NCBI RefSeq assembly: GCF_900172355.1 | Contig: NZ_FWFZ01000010.1 | Location: 1-64,000, forward strand | Origin: Roseisalinus antarcticus | Lineage (GTDB): Bacteria; Pseudomonadota; Alphaproteobacteria; Rhodobacterales; Rhodobacteraceae | DNA length: 64,000 nt | Reading direction: 5' to 3' | Part shown: positions 37,601 to 52,600 of the stretch, in pieces | Layout: the number at the start of each line of letters is the position of its first letter | Position numbering within the stretch: the first letter of the stretch is position 1 | The notes under the pieces: model-generated | Seen by the model: the letters and a program-made list of their open reading frames with translations, nothing else | The model's database searches: none | What the model was told of the DNA's origin: nothing | Made by a program: the position numbers and the translations under genes

Positions 37601-40600
37601 CGTTCACGGGCAGGATGTTGACCTCGACCCGCGCGGTCGAGACGCGTCCGAGTCCGTCGGTCACGTCATAGTCGAAGAAGGCGTCGCCGTTGACGTTCTC
37701 TGCCCCCAGGAAGCGCACGTTGCCATTCGCCAGCAGTTCGACCGTGCCGCCCGAGATGGCGGTCACGCCGGTAATCGTCAGGTCGTCGGCCCGGTCATTC
37801 TCTGTCAGCGCGGCGGCGGTGATCTCGAGCGGCTCGTCCTCGGTCGCAAAGCGGATCAGGTCGTCCTGGGCGTTCAGCGCCCGTTCGCTCGCCAGCGTCG
37901 CGATCAGGTCGCGATCCCAGATCGTGCCGTCCTCGAACACCACCTGCTCGATCCCGGTCTCGGGCCCGGCGAAATGGTTGGTGACAAGGACGCGGTCGGT
38001 CAGGATGCCTGCGCCCTGCTCGATCTCCAGCGTCAGGCTGTCGGAGCCGCCCTCGCGGACCACGCTCACATCCGAGGCGGCGATGCCGGGGCCCATCAGG
38101 ATCCGGTCGATGTCGCCCGTGGCCCCCTGGTCGTCGATCGTGTCTTCGCCGGTATCGAGCGCCTTGACGTAATCGTCCGAGCCCGCCGCCCCCTGCATCA
38201 GGTCGTCGCCGCGATTGCCGTCGAAGGTCTCGTCCCTTGCGCTGCCGATCAGGGTGTCGTTCCAGACCGACCCGATCAGCGCCTCGATCGAGGCATAGGT
38301 GTCGCCCGCCGCCTCGCCCTCGGTCCCCACGCCGAGCCCGAGGTCGACGCTCACGCTTTCGTCGGCGTCGGCGAAGTTCGCGGTGTCGATGCCGCCGCGG
38401 CCGTCGATGCTGTCCGCGCCGCGCCCGCCGGTCACGGTGTTGGCGGCCGCGGTGCCGCGGATGGTGTCGTCGTGGAACGAGCCCTCGACGATCTCGATCG
38501 AGGTGAAGCTGTCGCCGGCGGCATCGCCCGAGGAGGCGGTGCCGCTCTGCATGTCGATGGTGATCCCGACCTCTGACGTCAGGAAGGACGCCGTGTCGAT
38601 GCCCGCGCCGCCCAGGTGATTGTCCGCCCCGCGCCCGCCGACCAGCACGTCGTTGCCGCCCAGTCCGCGCAGCTCGTCATCGCCCCGGCCGCCGAAGAGG
38701 GTGTTGGCCGCGCCGTCGCCCTCCAGCAGGTCGTCGTGGCCCGAGCCGATCAGGTTCTCGATCCGGTCGAGCGTGTCGCCCTCGGCCTGGCCGCCCGCGG
38801 CGGTGTCGGCGATCAGCGAGATCTGGACGCCCGAGGCGCTCTCGGAGTAATCCACGGTGTCGTTGCCCGCGCCGCCGTCCAGGCTGTCGGCGCCGAGGCC
38901 GCCGTTCAGGATGTCGTCGCCGATCTCGCCCAGCAGCGTGTCCGCGCCGCCCCGGCCCACCAGGCTGTCGTTGCCGTCGCCGCCGCGCAGGGTGTTCTCG
39001 CCGCCGTCGCCGAAGAGGTCGTCATCGTATTCGCTGCCGACGAAGCCCTCGATCCCGAGGAAACGGTCGCCCTGGGCATGCCCGCCCTGGCCGATCCGGG
39101 TCTGCAGGTCGGCGCGGACGCCCACGTTGGAGCCGTCGAAGCTCGCAAGGTCGATGCCGTCGCCGCCGTTGATCAGATCCTCGTCGTCGCCGCCGATGAT
39201 GAGGTCTTTGCCGCCCTCGCCGAAGATGTCGTCAGCCCCGGACAGGCCGAAGATCGTCCGGTCCTCGGCGCCGCCGAACAGCAGGTCACGCGCCTCGGTC
39301 CCCACGATGGTCAGCTCGACCCGGTCCTCGATGGTCACGGCGACGGTGCCGTCATCCTCCAGATCAGTCGGGTCGGCGAGGATGTAGTCGAACGCGGTCT
39401 CTCCGGCGAAGCCGTCGGCGTAGCGGATGACGACGAACTCGTCCTCGTAGACCTCGGCGGTGCCATCCTCGGTGGAACGGATGCCGGCGAAGTCCAGTGC
39501 GCCCCACTGGTTTTCGGGCATGTCCACGTCGCTGTCGTTGAGCAGCAGGTCCGAAATCCGAACCACCAGCGGCACGCCGCGGGTGCCGGTGGCTGTGTCG
39601 TCCCCGGCGGTGGGCGTGTCGTCCTGGGCGATGATCTCGACGCTGACGCGGCCGGTGTCGCTGCCGTGCCGGTCATCGGTGACGGTGTAGGAGAAGCTGG
39701 CAAGGCCGTTCTGGTTCAGCAGCGGGGTGAAGACCACGTTGCCATCGGCGTCGAGCGCCACGCTGCCCTTGTTGCCGGAGCCCTGCCCGACGCTGACCGA
39801 GGTGATCCGCATCGCGTCGCCGTCCACGTCGATGTCGTTCGACAGCAGGGTCGAGGCGAGGAAGGTCTGGGGCGCGTCCTCGAACAGCGTCACCGCATCG
39901 TCGAGGGCGACGGGCGGCGCGTCGGAGGTGGCCAGGAACAGCATCGAGACCACGGCGTCGTCGGTGGCGTTTTCGCTGTCCTGCACAAGGTAGCGGAAGG
40001 TCGCGACGCCGGTGAAGCCGGGATCGGGTGTAAAGGTGATCTGGTCGCCGTCGCGCACAGCCAGGCCGTCCGTCGCCGCCTGGACCGACACGAAGCTGAC
40101 GGTCGCGTCCTCGGGATCGCTGTCGTTCGACAGAAGGTCCGCGATGTCGATCACCAGAGGTGTGTCGCGGGTGCCGTCGAGGAAGAAGATCGACGGGTCG
40201 GAATGGCTGTCGTTGCCCGCCCTGGGCGGGTCGTTGACGGCCAGCACGTTGACGAAGACCGTCGCCTCGGCGGTCACCCCGCGATCGTCGGCGACGGTGT
40301 AGGTGAACTGGCCCTGTCCGTTGAACCCGGCCCTGGGATCGGCGACGATGACACCGTTGAGCTCCAGCTCGATGTTGAGGCCGGTGCCGCCCCGTGCCGA
40401 GACGATGACCAGGTCGCTGCCGAGGGGCGAGCTGTCGTTGGCCAGAAGCTCATCGCTGGAAATCGCGAGGGGCACGCCCTCGTTGGTCTCGAAGGTGTCG
40501 TCGCCGGGCTGGGGCGGGTCTCCGGCGGCGGAAACGATCACCGGAACGATGGCTGTATCCGTCCCCCCGGCCCCGTCGCTGACCGCGTAGCCGAAGCTGC

Positions 40601-43600
40601 TGGTGCCGAGGAACCCGGCGTCCGGCGTCAGGATGATGTCGCCATTGGCCCTGAGCTCGACCGTCAGGTCGTCGCTGCCGGTCACGCCCGTGATCGTCAC
40701 CCGGTCGCCGTCCGGGTCGGTATCATTGAGCAGCAGGTCGAACTGGCTGAAGGTCAGCTGCTGGTCGAGCAGCAGCTCGATCCGCGCGTCGTCATTGGCG
40801 ACGGGGTCGTCGTTGACCGGCGTGACGGTGACATAGACCGTCGCCTCGCTCTGGCCGCCTTCGGGCGTGTTCGCCTCGTAGCGGAAGCTGGCGAGCCCGT
40901 TGAAATCGGCCGCCGGGGTAAAGACGATGGTGCCGCCGGTTCCGGTGCTCACGCTGCCGTTCTGCGCGCCGAATACGCGGCCCACCACCATCTGGTCGCC
41001 GTCGCTGTCGTTGGACAGCAGGCGCAGCGGCTCGATCGTGAGCGCACCGTCCTCGACCACGGCGAAGCCCTCGTCATCACGCGCCAGCGCCGGCGGGGTG
41101 ACCCGGACAGAGGCCGTGCCGGTGGCAAAGCCGCCGACGCCGTCGGTCACCGTATAGGTGAATTGCGTCGCGCCGCGGAAGCCCGCGACCCCGGTCCAAA
41201 GGACATTGCCGTCGCCGTCGATCTCGGCCGTGCCGTTCGCCCCGCCGTCGACCGAGATGATCTGCAGCTCCTGCAGGTCGGCGTCGAAATCGTTGCGCAG
41301 CAGCGCCTGCGGATCGAGCCGAAGCGCGCTTGCCTCCTGCACCGAGAAGATGCCGTCCTCGACCGCCACGGGCGCGTTGTTGTCGAGGATCGTCAGAACC
41401 TCGGCCGAGGTCCAGACCGTGCCGTCCGAGAAGCGGACCTCTTCCACGCCGGTGTCGTCGGTGGACAGGAAGTTATGGATCGTGACCGTGTCGCCCGAGG
41501 TGGCGAAGCTGAAGACGATCGCGTCCGACCCCTTGTAGAGCCGCGAGACCCCGGTCTCGAGTGCGTTGAAATCGGGCAGCGACAGGATGTCGAGCGTATC
41601 GGCGGACTGGTCGTCGATCACCTCGTCGCCGTCGCCCTGGCGCACGACATAGGTGTCGTTGCCCCCGTAGCCGATCAGCAGGTCATTGCCGCCCCCGCCG
41701 GTGAGCGTATCGACCCCGTCAAAGCCGCGGATGTTGGCATCGCCCGGTCCGGCGGCGAAGGCCAGCACCGCCGTGCGCATCTCGGGCGTGCGCCACTCGG
41801 TGCCGTCCGAGAACTCCACCACGTCCACCCCGTCGGTGTCGCCCTTGAGGGCGCCCGTCAGCAAGATCCGGTCGGTCGCGCCCGGCATCCGCAGCACCAG
41901 GTCATCGCCGTCGGCGGGGCTGCGCCCCACGTCGGCAAGCTCGCCCGGGGCGATGTCGAGCAGGCGCAGGCGGTCCTCGCTGTCGCCGCCCTCGTCGGTG
42001 ATGCGGTCGTCGCCGTCGCCGCGGCGCCAGATGTAGACGTCGTCGCCCGCACCGCCCAGTTGCAGGTCGTCGCCCCCCATCGCCTCAAGCTGGTCGCCCG
42101 CGCGGCTGCCCAGCAGGATGTCGTCGGCATCGGTCGGCTGGCCGAGGATCAGCTGGCCCTCGATCTCTTCGATGGTCAGGGTCTCGCCGGTGTCGGCGAA
42201 ATGCACCTCTTCGATGCGGACAGAGGTGGTCGCGACCAGCCCGCGCACGACGGTGATCTCGTCGCCGCTGTCGGGCAGCCGCACGACGAGGTCCTCGCCG
42301 TCGCGCCCGCGCCGGGCAAAGCCCACCTCGGAGGGTGCGTAGCCCCGGATCTCCAGCCGGTCGATATCGGCCGATGAGCCCTCGTCGCGGATCACGTCGA
42401 TGCCGTCGCCCCGGGTGTAGACGTAAAGGTCGCTGCCCCGACCGCCGAGGGTGAGGTCGTCGCCGAGCCCGCCCTCGATCGTGTCGTCCTCGGTCGTGCC
42501 CTCAAGGCGGTCGGCGCCGCTGGTGGCCTCGTTGCGCAGGGCGAGGGTCTCGAAATCGCTGCGGGTCCAGGTGGTGCCGTCGTCGAAGACGATCTCGTTC
42601 AGCCCGCGCGAGCTGAAGCCCGAGAACGACCCGCGGGCGGTGATCAGCCCGCTGTCGCCCGCGTCGGGCGCACTTTCGAGGATTTGAACCAGAAGGTCGC
42701 CGAACAGCCCCTCGGACAGGACCACCTCGTCCGGCGTCAGTCCCAGCAGCAGCAGCCGGTCGGTGTCGCCGGTGTCCGTCTCGACGATCAGGTCGAACCC
42801 GTCGCCGCGGCGATAGAGATAATCGTCCGACCCGTCGCCGCCCGACAGCACGTCGTCGCCGGCCTTGCCGTCGATCGTGTTGTCGTCGTCGCTGCCGATG
42901 ATCCGGTCGGCGAAGGGCGTGCCCGCATCCGCGAGGATCGCGGCGGCGATGCCCGTCCGATCGATGGTCGAGCCGTCGCCGAATTCCACGATCTCGATCC
43001 CGTCGTCATCGTCGGCGCCCTCGGTCAGCATGCGTTCGAGCAGGATCGAGCCGCCATCGCCCGCGCCGGCCGCCGTTTCGGCGATGGTCAGCAGGATACC
43101 GGCGGGGGTCGCCGCGAAACTGACCGCGTCGGGGGCGATGTCGGTCAGGATCAGCCGGTCCTCGTCGCTGGCGAACCGGTATTCGGCCACGTCGATCAGC
43201 CGCATGTCGCCATCGCCACGGGCATAGCGATAGGTGTCGTCGCCGTCGCGCCCCAGGACGATGTCGTCGCCGGTCCCGGGGGTCACGTCGTCATTGCCGC
43301 GCGAGGCGGCGATGAGGTCGTCAAGCGGTGTCGAGGCTGCGTCGATCACGCCCTGCATCAGGGTGCGTACCGCCACCTCGGAGCCGTCGCTGAAGCGCAC
43401 GGTCTCGACCAGGCCCTGGTCGTCGTTCTCGGTCGCGAAGGCCCGGACAAGGCGCACCGACCCGGCGGTCAGCCCGGTGCCGGTGTCGACGGTCAGCAGA
43501 AGGTCCTCGCCCTGGCGCGACGCCAGCAGGTTCGCGGGCAGAAAATCCGGGAATTCCAGCACATCGGGCAGGATGTTGTCGTAGTCGATGTAAGAGTATT

Positions 43601-46600
43601 CGCCGTTCTCGACGATGACGTCGGCGCCATCGCCATTGCGGTAGACATAGAGGTCGCCCGCCTCGGTGGTCTCGAAGCGGTCGTCGCCCGCGCCCATCTC
43701 GTAGGTCAGCGCGGGGCCGGCGTTGCGGACAAGGTTGTCACCGGCATCGAGCAGCCTGGCGGCGAAGGCCTCGGCAATCTCGGTCTGGCCCCAAACGGTG
43801 CCGTCGGCAAAGGCGATGCCCGCCAGAAGCATCTCTCTGTCGCCATTCGCAGGATAGCCGTCCACGATCCGCAGTGACCCGCCGTCGTCCGCGCCCGCGG
43901 CGCTTTCAGGGATCTTGATCACAAGGTCGTCGGCCTGGCGCAGGATCTCGATATCGGCCGGCGCCAGGTCGGTCAGATCAATCGTCAGGTCCGAATCGTA
44001 GGACCGCACAAGCACGATGTCGTCGCCGTCGCCGCGGGCGTAGGCCAATACGTCGGCACCTGCCGCCCGCAGGTCGACCGCGTCGTCGCCTGCACCGGGG
44101 GTGACGGTCTCGCCCCGGGGGGTGCCAAGGATAATGTCGTCGCCTGCTGTGAACTGGCTGGCCAGAAGGGTCGACAGAATGCTGCCATCTGTCAGGACAG
44201 TGCCGTCGTCCAGTGTGACCGTCACGCCGGCCCAGGCCGAGGAATAGCTGAAATAGTCGCGCAACTGGATCTCGCCCGCGTCCGAGCCATCGGGCAGCGT
44301 CGCCGCGATGGTCAGGACCAGCGCGTCATGGCGCCTGACAAAGGACAGGTCGGCCTCCAAGACAGACCGCAGGACGATCAGCCCGGCGGGTGGGCCCTCA
44401 TAGCTCTGGTCTTCCCAGGCATCGTTGCCGTCGCCGCGCGTGTAGATATAGGTGTCCGTGCCTCCTTTGCCGCGGGCCCCGTCGTTGCCCTGACCGGGCT
44501 CGATTGTGTCGGGGCCACTGGTGCCTTCGATGAGATCCGCAATTGGCGTGCCCGCCGGTGCGCCGCCGGGGACAGGCAGGGCGTCGAGATCCATGGCGGT
44601 CCAGATCGTGGAATCCGAGAACACGATCTGATCAACCCCGTTGGGAATGAGCGTTCCCTCGCCGCCCTCGAAGTCATTGTATTCGCGCATCCTCAGGGCG
44701 AACTGGCCCCCGTCGCCCGCGCCGGGGGCGCTTTCGCCATAGGTGACACGATAGGCAAGATAGCTGACATACTCGGCGAACAGGATGTCGCCCGGCAGCA
44801 GGTCTGTCAGGGTCAGCGTGTCGGTGTCGGTCTCGTCCAGACTCCCATTGTCAAGAAAGCTGTCGGTCCCGTCGCCGCGCGCATAGGTAAAGGCCGTCGA
44901 CCCTTCGTCGCCGTAAAAGACAGTATCACGCGGCCCGTTGGCTGGTGACCAGGCCCCGGTGGCAGGATCGATGAGTTCAAAGAAATCGGTGGGCAGCCGT
45001 GACAGGATTTCGGCATCGTCCCAGACAGTGCCGTCGTCAAAGGTCACTTCGCCAAAGCTGATCGCGAATGACGCCGGATCATAGATGAACCGGTATTCGG
45101 GTCTGTCGTCCAGCGTGACCGATCCCCCCCCGGCAAAGCTGAGGATCGCCCGCCCGAGGATCGCATCCCAGCCGACGGTGACGTCGCCAGGCGCAATCCC
45201 GGCCAGGTCCAGCGTGTTGGCGGTGGTTTCGGCGTCGTCGACGATCAGGTGGTGGCCGTCGCCCGCGGCATAGAGATAGGTATCCGCCCCGTCCCCGCCA
45301 TAGGAGACGTCGTCGCCCAGCCCGCCGGTGATGGTGTCATTGCCGCCCCCGGCAGTAATCAGGTCATTGCCGCCCTGGGCGTCGATCGTATTGTCGGTCT
45401 CGTCTCCGGTCAGGTCGTCCGGGCCCGGCCCGGCAACGATCGCCGTCTGCGTCCGCAGGTCTTCGGCGGTCAGCGTGACACCGTCGGAAAAGGCAAAGGT
45501 CTGTATCTGGTTGCGATCGCCGCTGGCGAACATATCGTCAACGGTCAGCGATCCGGCACCGGTCAGGAAGGTCAGGACCAGAGAGTCGGGGTTCAGCGGG
45601 TCGCGGTTGGCGATGACATCGGTCGAGGCGAGATCAGGGAAGTCGACAATATTGACATCGGTGCCGACCTGCGCGGTGCTGTCGAACAGGATGTCGTGGC
45701 CGTCGCCCAACTCATAAATGTAGGTGTCCGAGCCACGGAAATCGCGACGTGCCTCGTCGGCGGGCGAGCTGTCCCATGTATCGTTGCCCGAGCTGCCAAT
45801 TGTCGAGACCGGACCCGCCTCGGCCAGCATCGGCACGGCATTGGCCTCGATGTCGGTGCGGTTCCAGACGACGGGTGTCGCGCCGCCGCCAAAGACGATC
45901 TCGTCAATGGACGAGCTTCCGCCGACGATCCGGATCTGTCCGCGTTCCCCGAGGATGTTCAACGTCAGGCTGTTGTCGTCGCCAAAAAGTTCGCCCCAAA
46001 GGATGATGTCGGCAGGTGTCAGGTCTGGCAGGGACAGTGTCTGTCCCGTGATGTTGTCAATGGTGTCGATCCCGTCGCCGGGGCGGTAAACGATCGTATC
46101 GCCGCCAAAGCCGGTGCTGATCTCGTCAAAACCGCCGCCGGCCTCGATGGTTTCACTGCCGCTGTCGGTGGCGATCCGGTCGTCGCCTTCGGTCTTCGGG
46201 ATGGAGGCGGCCATGCGCGCGTCCAGATCGTTGCGCCGCCAGACTTCGCCGCTTTCGAACTCGATCTGGTTGATCCTGTGCTCGGTTGCCGTGCCCTGGT
46301 CTAGCCGGATGCTGTCGGTCGATCCGGCGAAGGTCAGCACCACGGACCCCGGTTGGCGAAGGTCCTGGTTGACCGTCACGTCCTCGGGGAAATGCCCGAA
46401 GATTTGCAGCGTGCTGCTGCCTGAATCGGCGACGAAGACATCCTGCCCGTCGCCCGCTCGGAACACATAGGTGTCGTTGCCGCCGCCATTGTCGACCACG
46501 TCGTTGCCGGTCCCCGGCTCGAAGGTTTCGGTCCCGTCGAAACCGGTCACGCGGTCGTCGCCCGCCGTCTGCTGGGCGTCGATCAGGCCCTGAACGATGT

Positions 46601-49600
46601 CGGCGCGGGTGAGGATCGCATTGCCGTCGTCGGGCAGTTCGATGGTTTCGACGTGGTCAGGCGCATAGCTTCCCAGCTGGCGGACGATGACGATCCGGTC
46701 ATCGGTCCCGACGAAGCGGATCTCGAGATCGTCCGGATCCGAGGGCGACTGGACAAAGATCAGCTCTGCGGCGGTATAGCCCCGGATCTCGATCACGTCG
46801 GCGTCCTGCTGGAACGATCCCTCGCGGATCACGTCGCGCCCGTCGCCGCGGGTGAAGACATAGCGGTCCTCGCCCCGGTCGCCGGACAGCAGGTCGTCGC
46901 CGCCCTCGCCCACCAGAAGGTCCGGGCCGTCGGTGCCGTTCAGGGTCTCGTTGCGGTCGGACTGGCGCTGCCCCTCCAGCGCGATCAGGATGTCGCCGAT
47001 GTCCCAGGTCGTGCCGTCTGCAAACACGAACTCGGTGATCCGGCCTGAATTGGTGTCGAAGCCGTCGACGATGGTGATCTCGTCGCCGGGCAGAAAGCGC
47101 AGTACCAGGTCGTCGGGCCGGTCCGCATAGCGCACGACCGTCAGGTCGAGCGGGCCGTAGTCGCGCAGCACAAGACGGTTGGTTTCCGACGAACGACCGG
47201 AATCGTCGATGATGTCGCGGCCGTCGCCCCGCGAATAGATGTAGGTGTCGGCGCCGTCGTCGCCGTCAAGCCGGTCCGGTCCGGCCAGTCCTTCGAGCGT
47301 GTCGTCGCCATCGCTTCCCGACAGGCTGTCGGCGAAGGGGGTGCCCTGGCCGACCGTCATCGCGAACAGGGCGTCGCGGCTGAATTCGGTGCCGTCGGTG
47401 AAGGCGATCGTGTCCACCCCCTCGGGCAGGTAGCGCAGCAGGATCTCGTCCTCGGTGCCGTCGAAGGTGATCAGCAGCTCGTCGCGGTCCTGCACCGGCC
47501 GGCGGACGATCATCTCGTCGGGGCGGTAGCCGGTGATCTCGATCCTGTCGTTGCCTTGCGCGTCCGCGATCACGTCGCGGCCATCGCCGCGCTGGTAGAA
47601 ATAGGTGTCGTCGCCGCGCCCACCCTGGATGTCGTCGTCGCCCTCGAGCCCGGCGATCGTGTCGTCGTAGCGCGAACCGGTGATCGCGTCGTCGCGCTCG
47701 CTGAACTGGCTGGCGACACCGGCGGCGATCAGGTCCTCTCCGGTCCAGGTGACCTGGTCGGCGAATTCGATCTGGGCGATGTTGCTGTTGGTCAGCGCCC
47801 CCTTGACGATCACGCCCTCGCCGGTCTCGGCGAAGGTGATGGCGATGTCGGGCCCGTCCAGGTCGACCCGCCGCACCTTGGCGTTGCTGGAAGATTGGTC
47901 GGCGAAGATCAGCCGGCTCTCGCCGCCCTGGCCGCGGGTGTCGATGATGTCGATGCCGTTGCCGACGTAGTGCACGAAGGTCTTGTCGCGGTTGCCCAGG
48001 ATCACGTCGTCGCCCGCGCCGGTATCCAGCGTCAGCGACAGCCCGTTGCGGGCGTCGATCACGTCGTCGCCGTCGGTCGATTGCTGCACCACCAGCAGGC
48101 GGGTCACGGTGTCGGCGTCGATCTCGGTATCGTCGCCGGGGTCGGCCGCGTCGCCCTCGAAGACGAATTTCTCGATCCGGTCGGCAGCAGTGCCGCCGGC
48201 GCCCTGCAGGATGATCAGCGTGTCGTCGATCCCCGCGAAGCGCACCAGCAGATCCTCGCCCTGCTGGCTGAAGCGGATCATCTCGCGCACGATGCCGGCG
48301 CCGAAGACCACCGCGTCGATGCCGCCGGTGTCGCGGACCGAGTTGTCGCCGTCGCCGAGGTTGATGCGGTAGGTGTCGTTGCCGCCCAGCCCCTCCAGCG
48401 CGTCATCGCCAAGCCCGCCAACGAGGGTATCGTCGCGGTCGTCGAAGCCGGTGATCTCGTCGGTCCCGTCGGTCCCGGTGGTCATCGCGTTGCGGATGTC
48501 CTCGAGGTCCCAGATCGTGCCGTCGGCGAACTCGAACCGCTCCACCTGGCGGGTGGTGAGGCCCTGCACGATGGTCAGCCGGTCCAGCCCGTTGCCGAGA
48601 TCGAGGATCAGGTCCTCGCCGTCGCGCAGGACGCGCAGGTCCTCGACCCGCACAAGGCTACCGAAGAGCACGGTGTCGATCGCGCCGGCGTCGGGCGTCT
48701 CGCTTTCCACAACGCGGTCGAGGTCATAGGCCCCGTCGAAGACATAGGTGTCGCCCGCATTGCCCCCGATCAGGGTGTCGTCGCCCTGCCGCCCGTCGAG
48801 CACGTTGGGGTTCGTGGTGCTGCCGGTGATCTCGTTGTCGCCGTAGTTGGCGCCGTCGATGGCCAGCTCTTCCTCGACATCGGCGATGGACTTCACCTGG
48901 CCGCTGGCGAACTCGAACAGCTCGACCCCCTCGCGGATGCTGGCGAACTGGTTCTGGATGCGCAGGGTGTCGACATGGCCGGCCAGGGTGATGAGCAGGT
49001 CGTCCCCGGCCCGCGAAAAGCTGACCATCGCCTCGGTGACGCCGGGGCCGAACAGGACCCGGTCCTCGGTCTCGGCATTGCGCCCGCCGCGGTCGGTCCA
49101 GGCCACGCGGGCCTGCACGTCGACGATGAGGTCCTCGCCGTAGCCGATGCCGAAGCGGTAGGTGTCGCCATCGGATTCGCCGATCAGCGTGTCATTGCCG
49201 GCAAGCCCGTCGAACAGCTCGGCAAAGTCGCTGCCGCGCAGCGTGTCGTCGCCTGCGGTGCCGATCACGTCGACCTGGTCGGGGTTCAGCGCCGTGAACT
49301 GGACCACCTGGTCGGAAAACACCAGCTCGTCGATGGCGTTGGCCTGCTGGCCCTCGCGGTTGTACTGCCCTTCGAGCCGCAGCACTTCGCCCGAGGATTT
49401 CAGCGTCAGCAGCAAGTCGCGGCCGTCGCGGTCGATCACCACGTCCGCCAGGGCAATGTCGCGCAGCTCCACCCGGTCGAAGCCGCCGGTGTCGAAGATC
49501 GTGTCGTTGCCCGAGCCTTCGTACCAGATATAGGTGTCGCCCGCCCCGCGCCCCTCGAGCCGGTCGTCGCCCTCGAGCCCGTTCAGGATGTCCGCGATAT

Positions 49601-52600
49601 CGAAGCCGTAGAGCGTGTTGTCACCGGCATCGGCGGACAGGTCGATGACATGCTGGGCCAGCTTGGCGTAGTCCCAGACCACCCCGTCGCCGAAGCGCAG
49701 CTCCTCGATCAGGTCGGTGAAGCCGAGGATCAGCGTCTTTTTGTAGCTGTCCTGCAGGATGATCCCGTCGTCGGGGCTGTCGGTCAGACGCAGGGTGATC
49801 GTGTCCGACGGGCCCTCGCGCTCGAAGGTGAGGTCGGTCCAGCCGATGCCGTCCTGGAACTCGACCGCGTCGTAGCTGGCCGAGAACAGGTCGAGCGCAC
49901 TGTCGTCGATCACGTCCAGCCCGTAGCCCCGGCCGAAGATGTAGACGTCGTTCTGCTCGCGCCCCGACAGCACGTCGTCACCGGCGCCGCCGTCGAGGAC
50001 GTCGGCGTTGTGGTAGCCGTAGATCACGTCGGAGCCGTCGGTCTTCGCGTCCTCGATGATCGACTGCATGATGTCGGACTGGGTCAGATAGCTGCCGTCC
50101 TCGAACGTCACCCGCTCGATCGCCTCCTTGAAGATCAGGCCGATGAAGGGCGCGTTGAACCACGAGAACTGCCCTTCGATCGTGATGACATCGCCGGTCC
50201 CGGCACCGGTGTCGTCAAGCACGACGATGCGGGCGTCGTTCGATTGCCCGTCCCGCTCGAACCGCAGGTTGTCCTCGGTGATGTCGCCGAGGACCTGGAC
50301 CATGTCCAGCTTCTTGACCGGGTCGTCGGTGGCGCGATCGTTGCTGTCGATGATCCGGTCCTGGCCGTCGCCCTCGCGGAAGATGTAGATGTCGCCGTCG
50401 CGGCCGCCGCGCAGCACGTCGTTGCCCTTGCCGCCCTCGATCACGTCGCGCGACTGGGTGCCGACGACCACGCCGGGCGCATCGTCGGGCTGGCTGACGG
50501 CAAAGGCCAGGTCCCACCAGTTCCACATCTCGCCATCGGCCCAGATGAAGCTGCCGACGCCGGTGTTGTTGGCAAAGTTGTAGCCGAACAGCGGGTCGAT
50601 CAGGTCGCCCAGGAACTGGTCGCGCACCCGCAGCGTGTTGTCGGTGCCGATCACCTCGAACACCAGGTCAAGCCCGTCGACGCGCGCCGTGACCTGATCG
50701 GCGGTGTAGGTGGTAAAGCGCAGCTCGTCGGTCTTCGGCGCATCGACCAGCGCGACCTCGACATCGTCGATCACGTCGTTGCCGAAGTCGCCGCCGACGA
50801 AATAGATATCCGCCCCCGCGCCCCCGCGATAGGTCTGGTCGCCGCCGCTGAGATAGATCCAGTCGTCGCCCCTGGTGCCGTCGATCAGGGTGTCGGTCGC
50901 GACATGCTCGATCAGCTTGTCCTGCCGCAGGCCCAGCGCGTTCATGATCGCGGGCAGGTCAAGGACGGTCGGCTGGGTCTCGTAGGCGGGGATCAGGTTC
51001 TCGAGGACGAAGGACTGGTCCTTCTTGACCGTCGCGGCAAAGAAATCGTCGGTCGGCGTGATGTAGAAATCGGGATAGATGACCTGCAGGATCTCGTGCC
51101 AGCCCTGCAGGTACTCGGTCGCCCCGACCTCGTCACCCGGCGCACCGGCGAGAACGGCCTGAAAGATCGGCTCCAGCTCGAAGCTGGTGGCGGCGCTGAA
51201 CCGGTCGCTGTCGGCGTCATAGCTCAGCCCCTCGGCGAAATCCTTCAGCCCGGTCTGCAGCGCCAGCCGCGCGGCGAAGCCCCGCGAGGTGTTGATGTAG
51301 CTTTCCATCACCAGGTCCATCAGCTCGATGGCCGAGGGGATGATGGTGCCGTCGTATTCGCCGGTATTGCCCAGCTCGATCGCGTCCTCGGGGCGGAACG
51401 CGCCCGTGGTGTAAGAGATCATGCCCGTGTCGGGATCGGTGTCGGCCTTCATGATCTCGGGCTGGAAGGCGACCCCGTAGAGGGTCGTGGCGAAGTGCAG
51501 CTGTCCGGCGGTGACGGTCTCGACCCGGTAGAAGCTGTCGTCGGTGGAGCCGAGCTCGTCCAGCCTGTCGAAGTCGATCTCGAAGTTGCGCAGCTTGAAA
51601 TCGCCAGCGCGGCCGAGCTTGTCCTGCAACTCCAGCGCCCGGTCCAGGTTGCGCGCCCAGACATGGAAGCTGCCGTCGGCGTCGGTCACCTCGACCGAGT
51701 AATCCACCGCCTCGCCGTCGATGAAGTTGATCGCGATGGCCGGGACTTCGGGATCGGCGTAGCGGTTGAAACCCAGCGCCTCGACCCGCCATTCCTGGCC
51801 GTCGGGCGGCGCCATGGCCAGCAGATCGTCCAGGGTGGGCGCCGCGATGGGCGACCCGCCCGCGCCGGTGATCGGGGTGCCGCTGGCCAGCTGCCAGGAG
51901 CCGTCGGGCTGTTCGATGCCGTAGTCGCGGACCTCGGCCCGGTCGCCCACGATCTCCACGAGGTAGGGCGCCGCCGTCCGGTGGGTCAGCGCCGCGCCCC
52001 GGTCCTGGGGCGACCACAGCGCCTCCATCTGCCAGGCGCCATCGGCCGGGCTTTGGGCCATCACGTCGGCCAGGGTCGGCCGGTCGATGACCAGGCCGCC
52101 GCCATCGCGCAGCGGCGCGCCACTGGACAGCTCGTACCAGCCGCCGGTGTCGTCCTCGCGCCAGATCGCCCAGTCGACAAGCGCGCCGTCCGCCGCCAGC
52201 AGCACCGGCGTCAGCTCCTTGGTGCGATAGAGCGACTGGCTCCATTCCCCGAAGATCGGCGTGGCCTTCTCGCGGATGTCGGCCAGGTCGGCGACGGTCA
52301 TGCCCGCGGTCGCCTCGTAGACGGTCCGCGACAGCATCAGGTCGTTGGACATGGCGACCGCAAGGTTGGTCATCGACCCGATGCCCTTGCCGTCGGGCGT
52401 GTCGTCGCCCTCCAGCCAGGGCGCGATGCCACGCTCGCCGCGATAGATAGAGATGGCGCGGTTGGTGTCGAACAGCACCTCGGTCACGTTGCCCGTGGTG
52501 CCATCGCTCCAGGTAAAGGTCGATTCCGCGGCAAAGACGTTGTCGAACGCCTCCACCCCATCGATATCCGTGGCGCCCGCGACATCGAACGAGATGATCC

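Noticed and set aside
38616-42377. Open plus-strand frame of 1,253 codons
   Set aside because: Shadow of the same giant gene; low-complexity translation and no ribosome site or family match.
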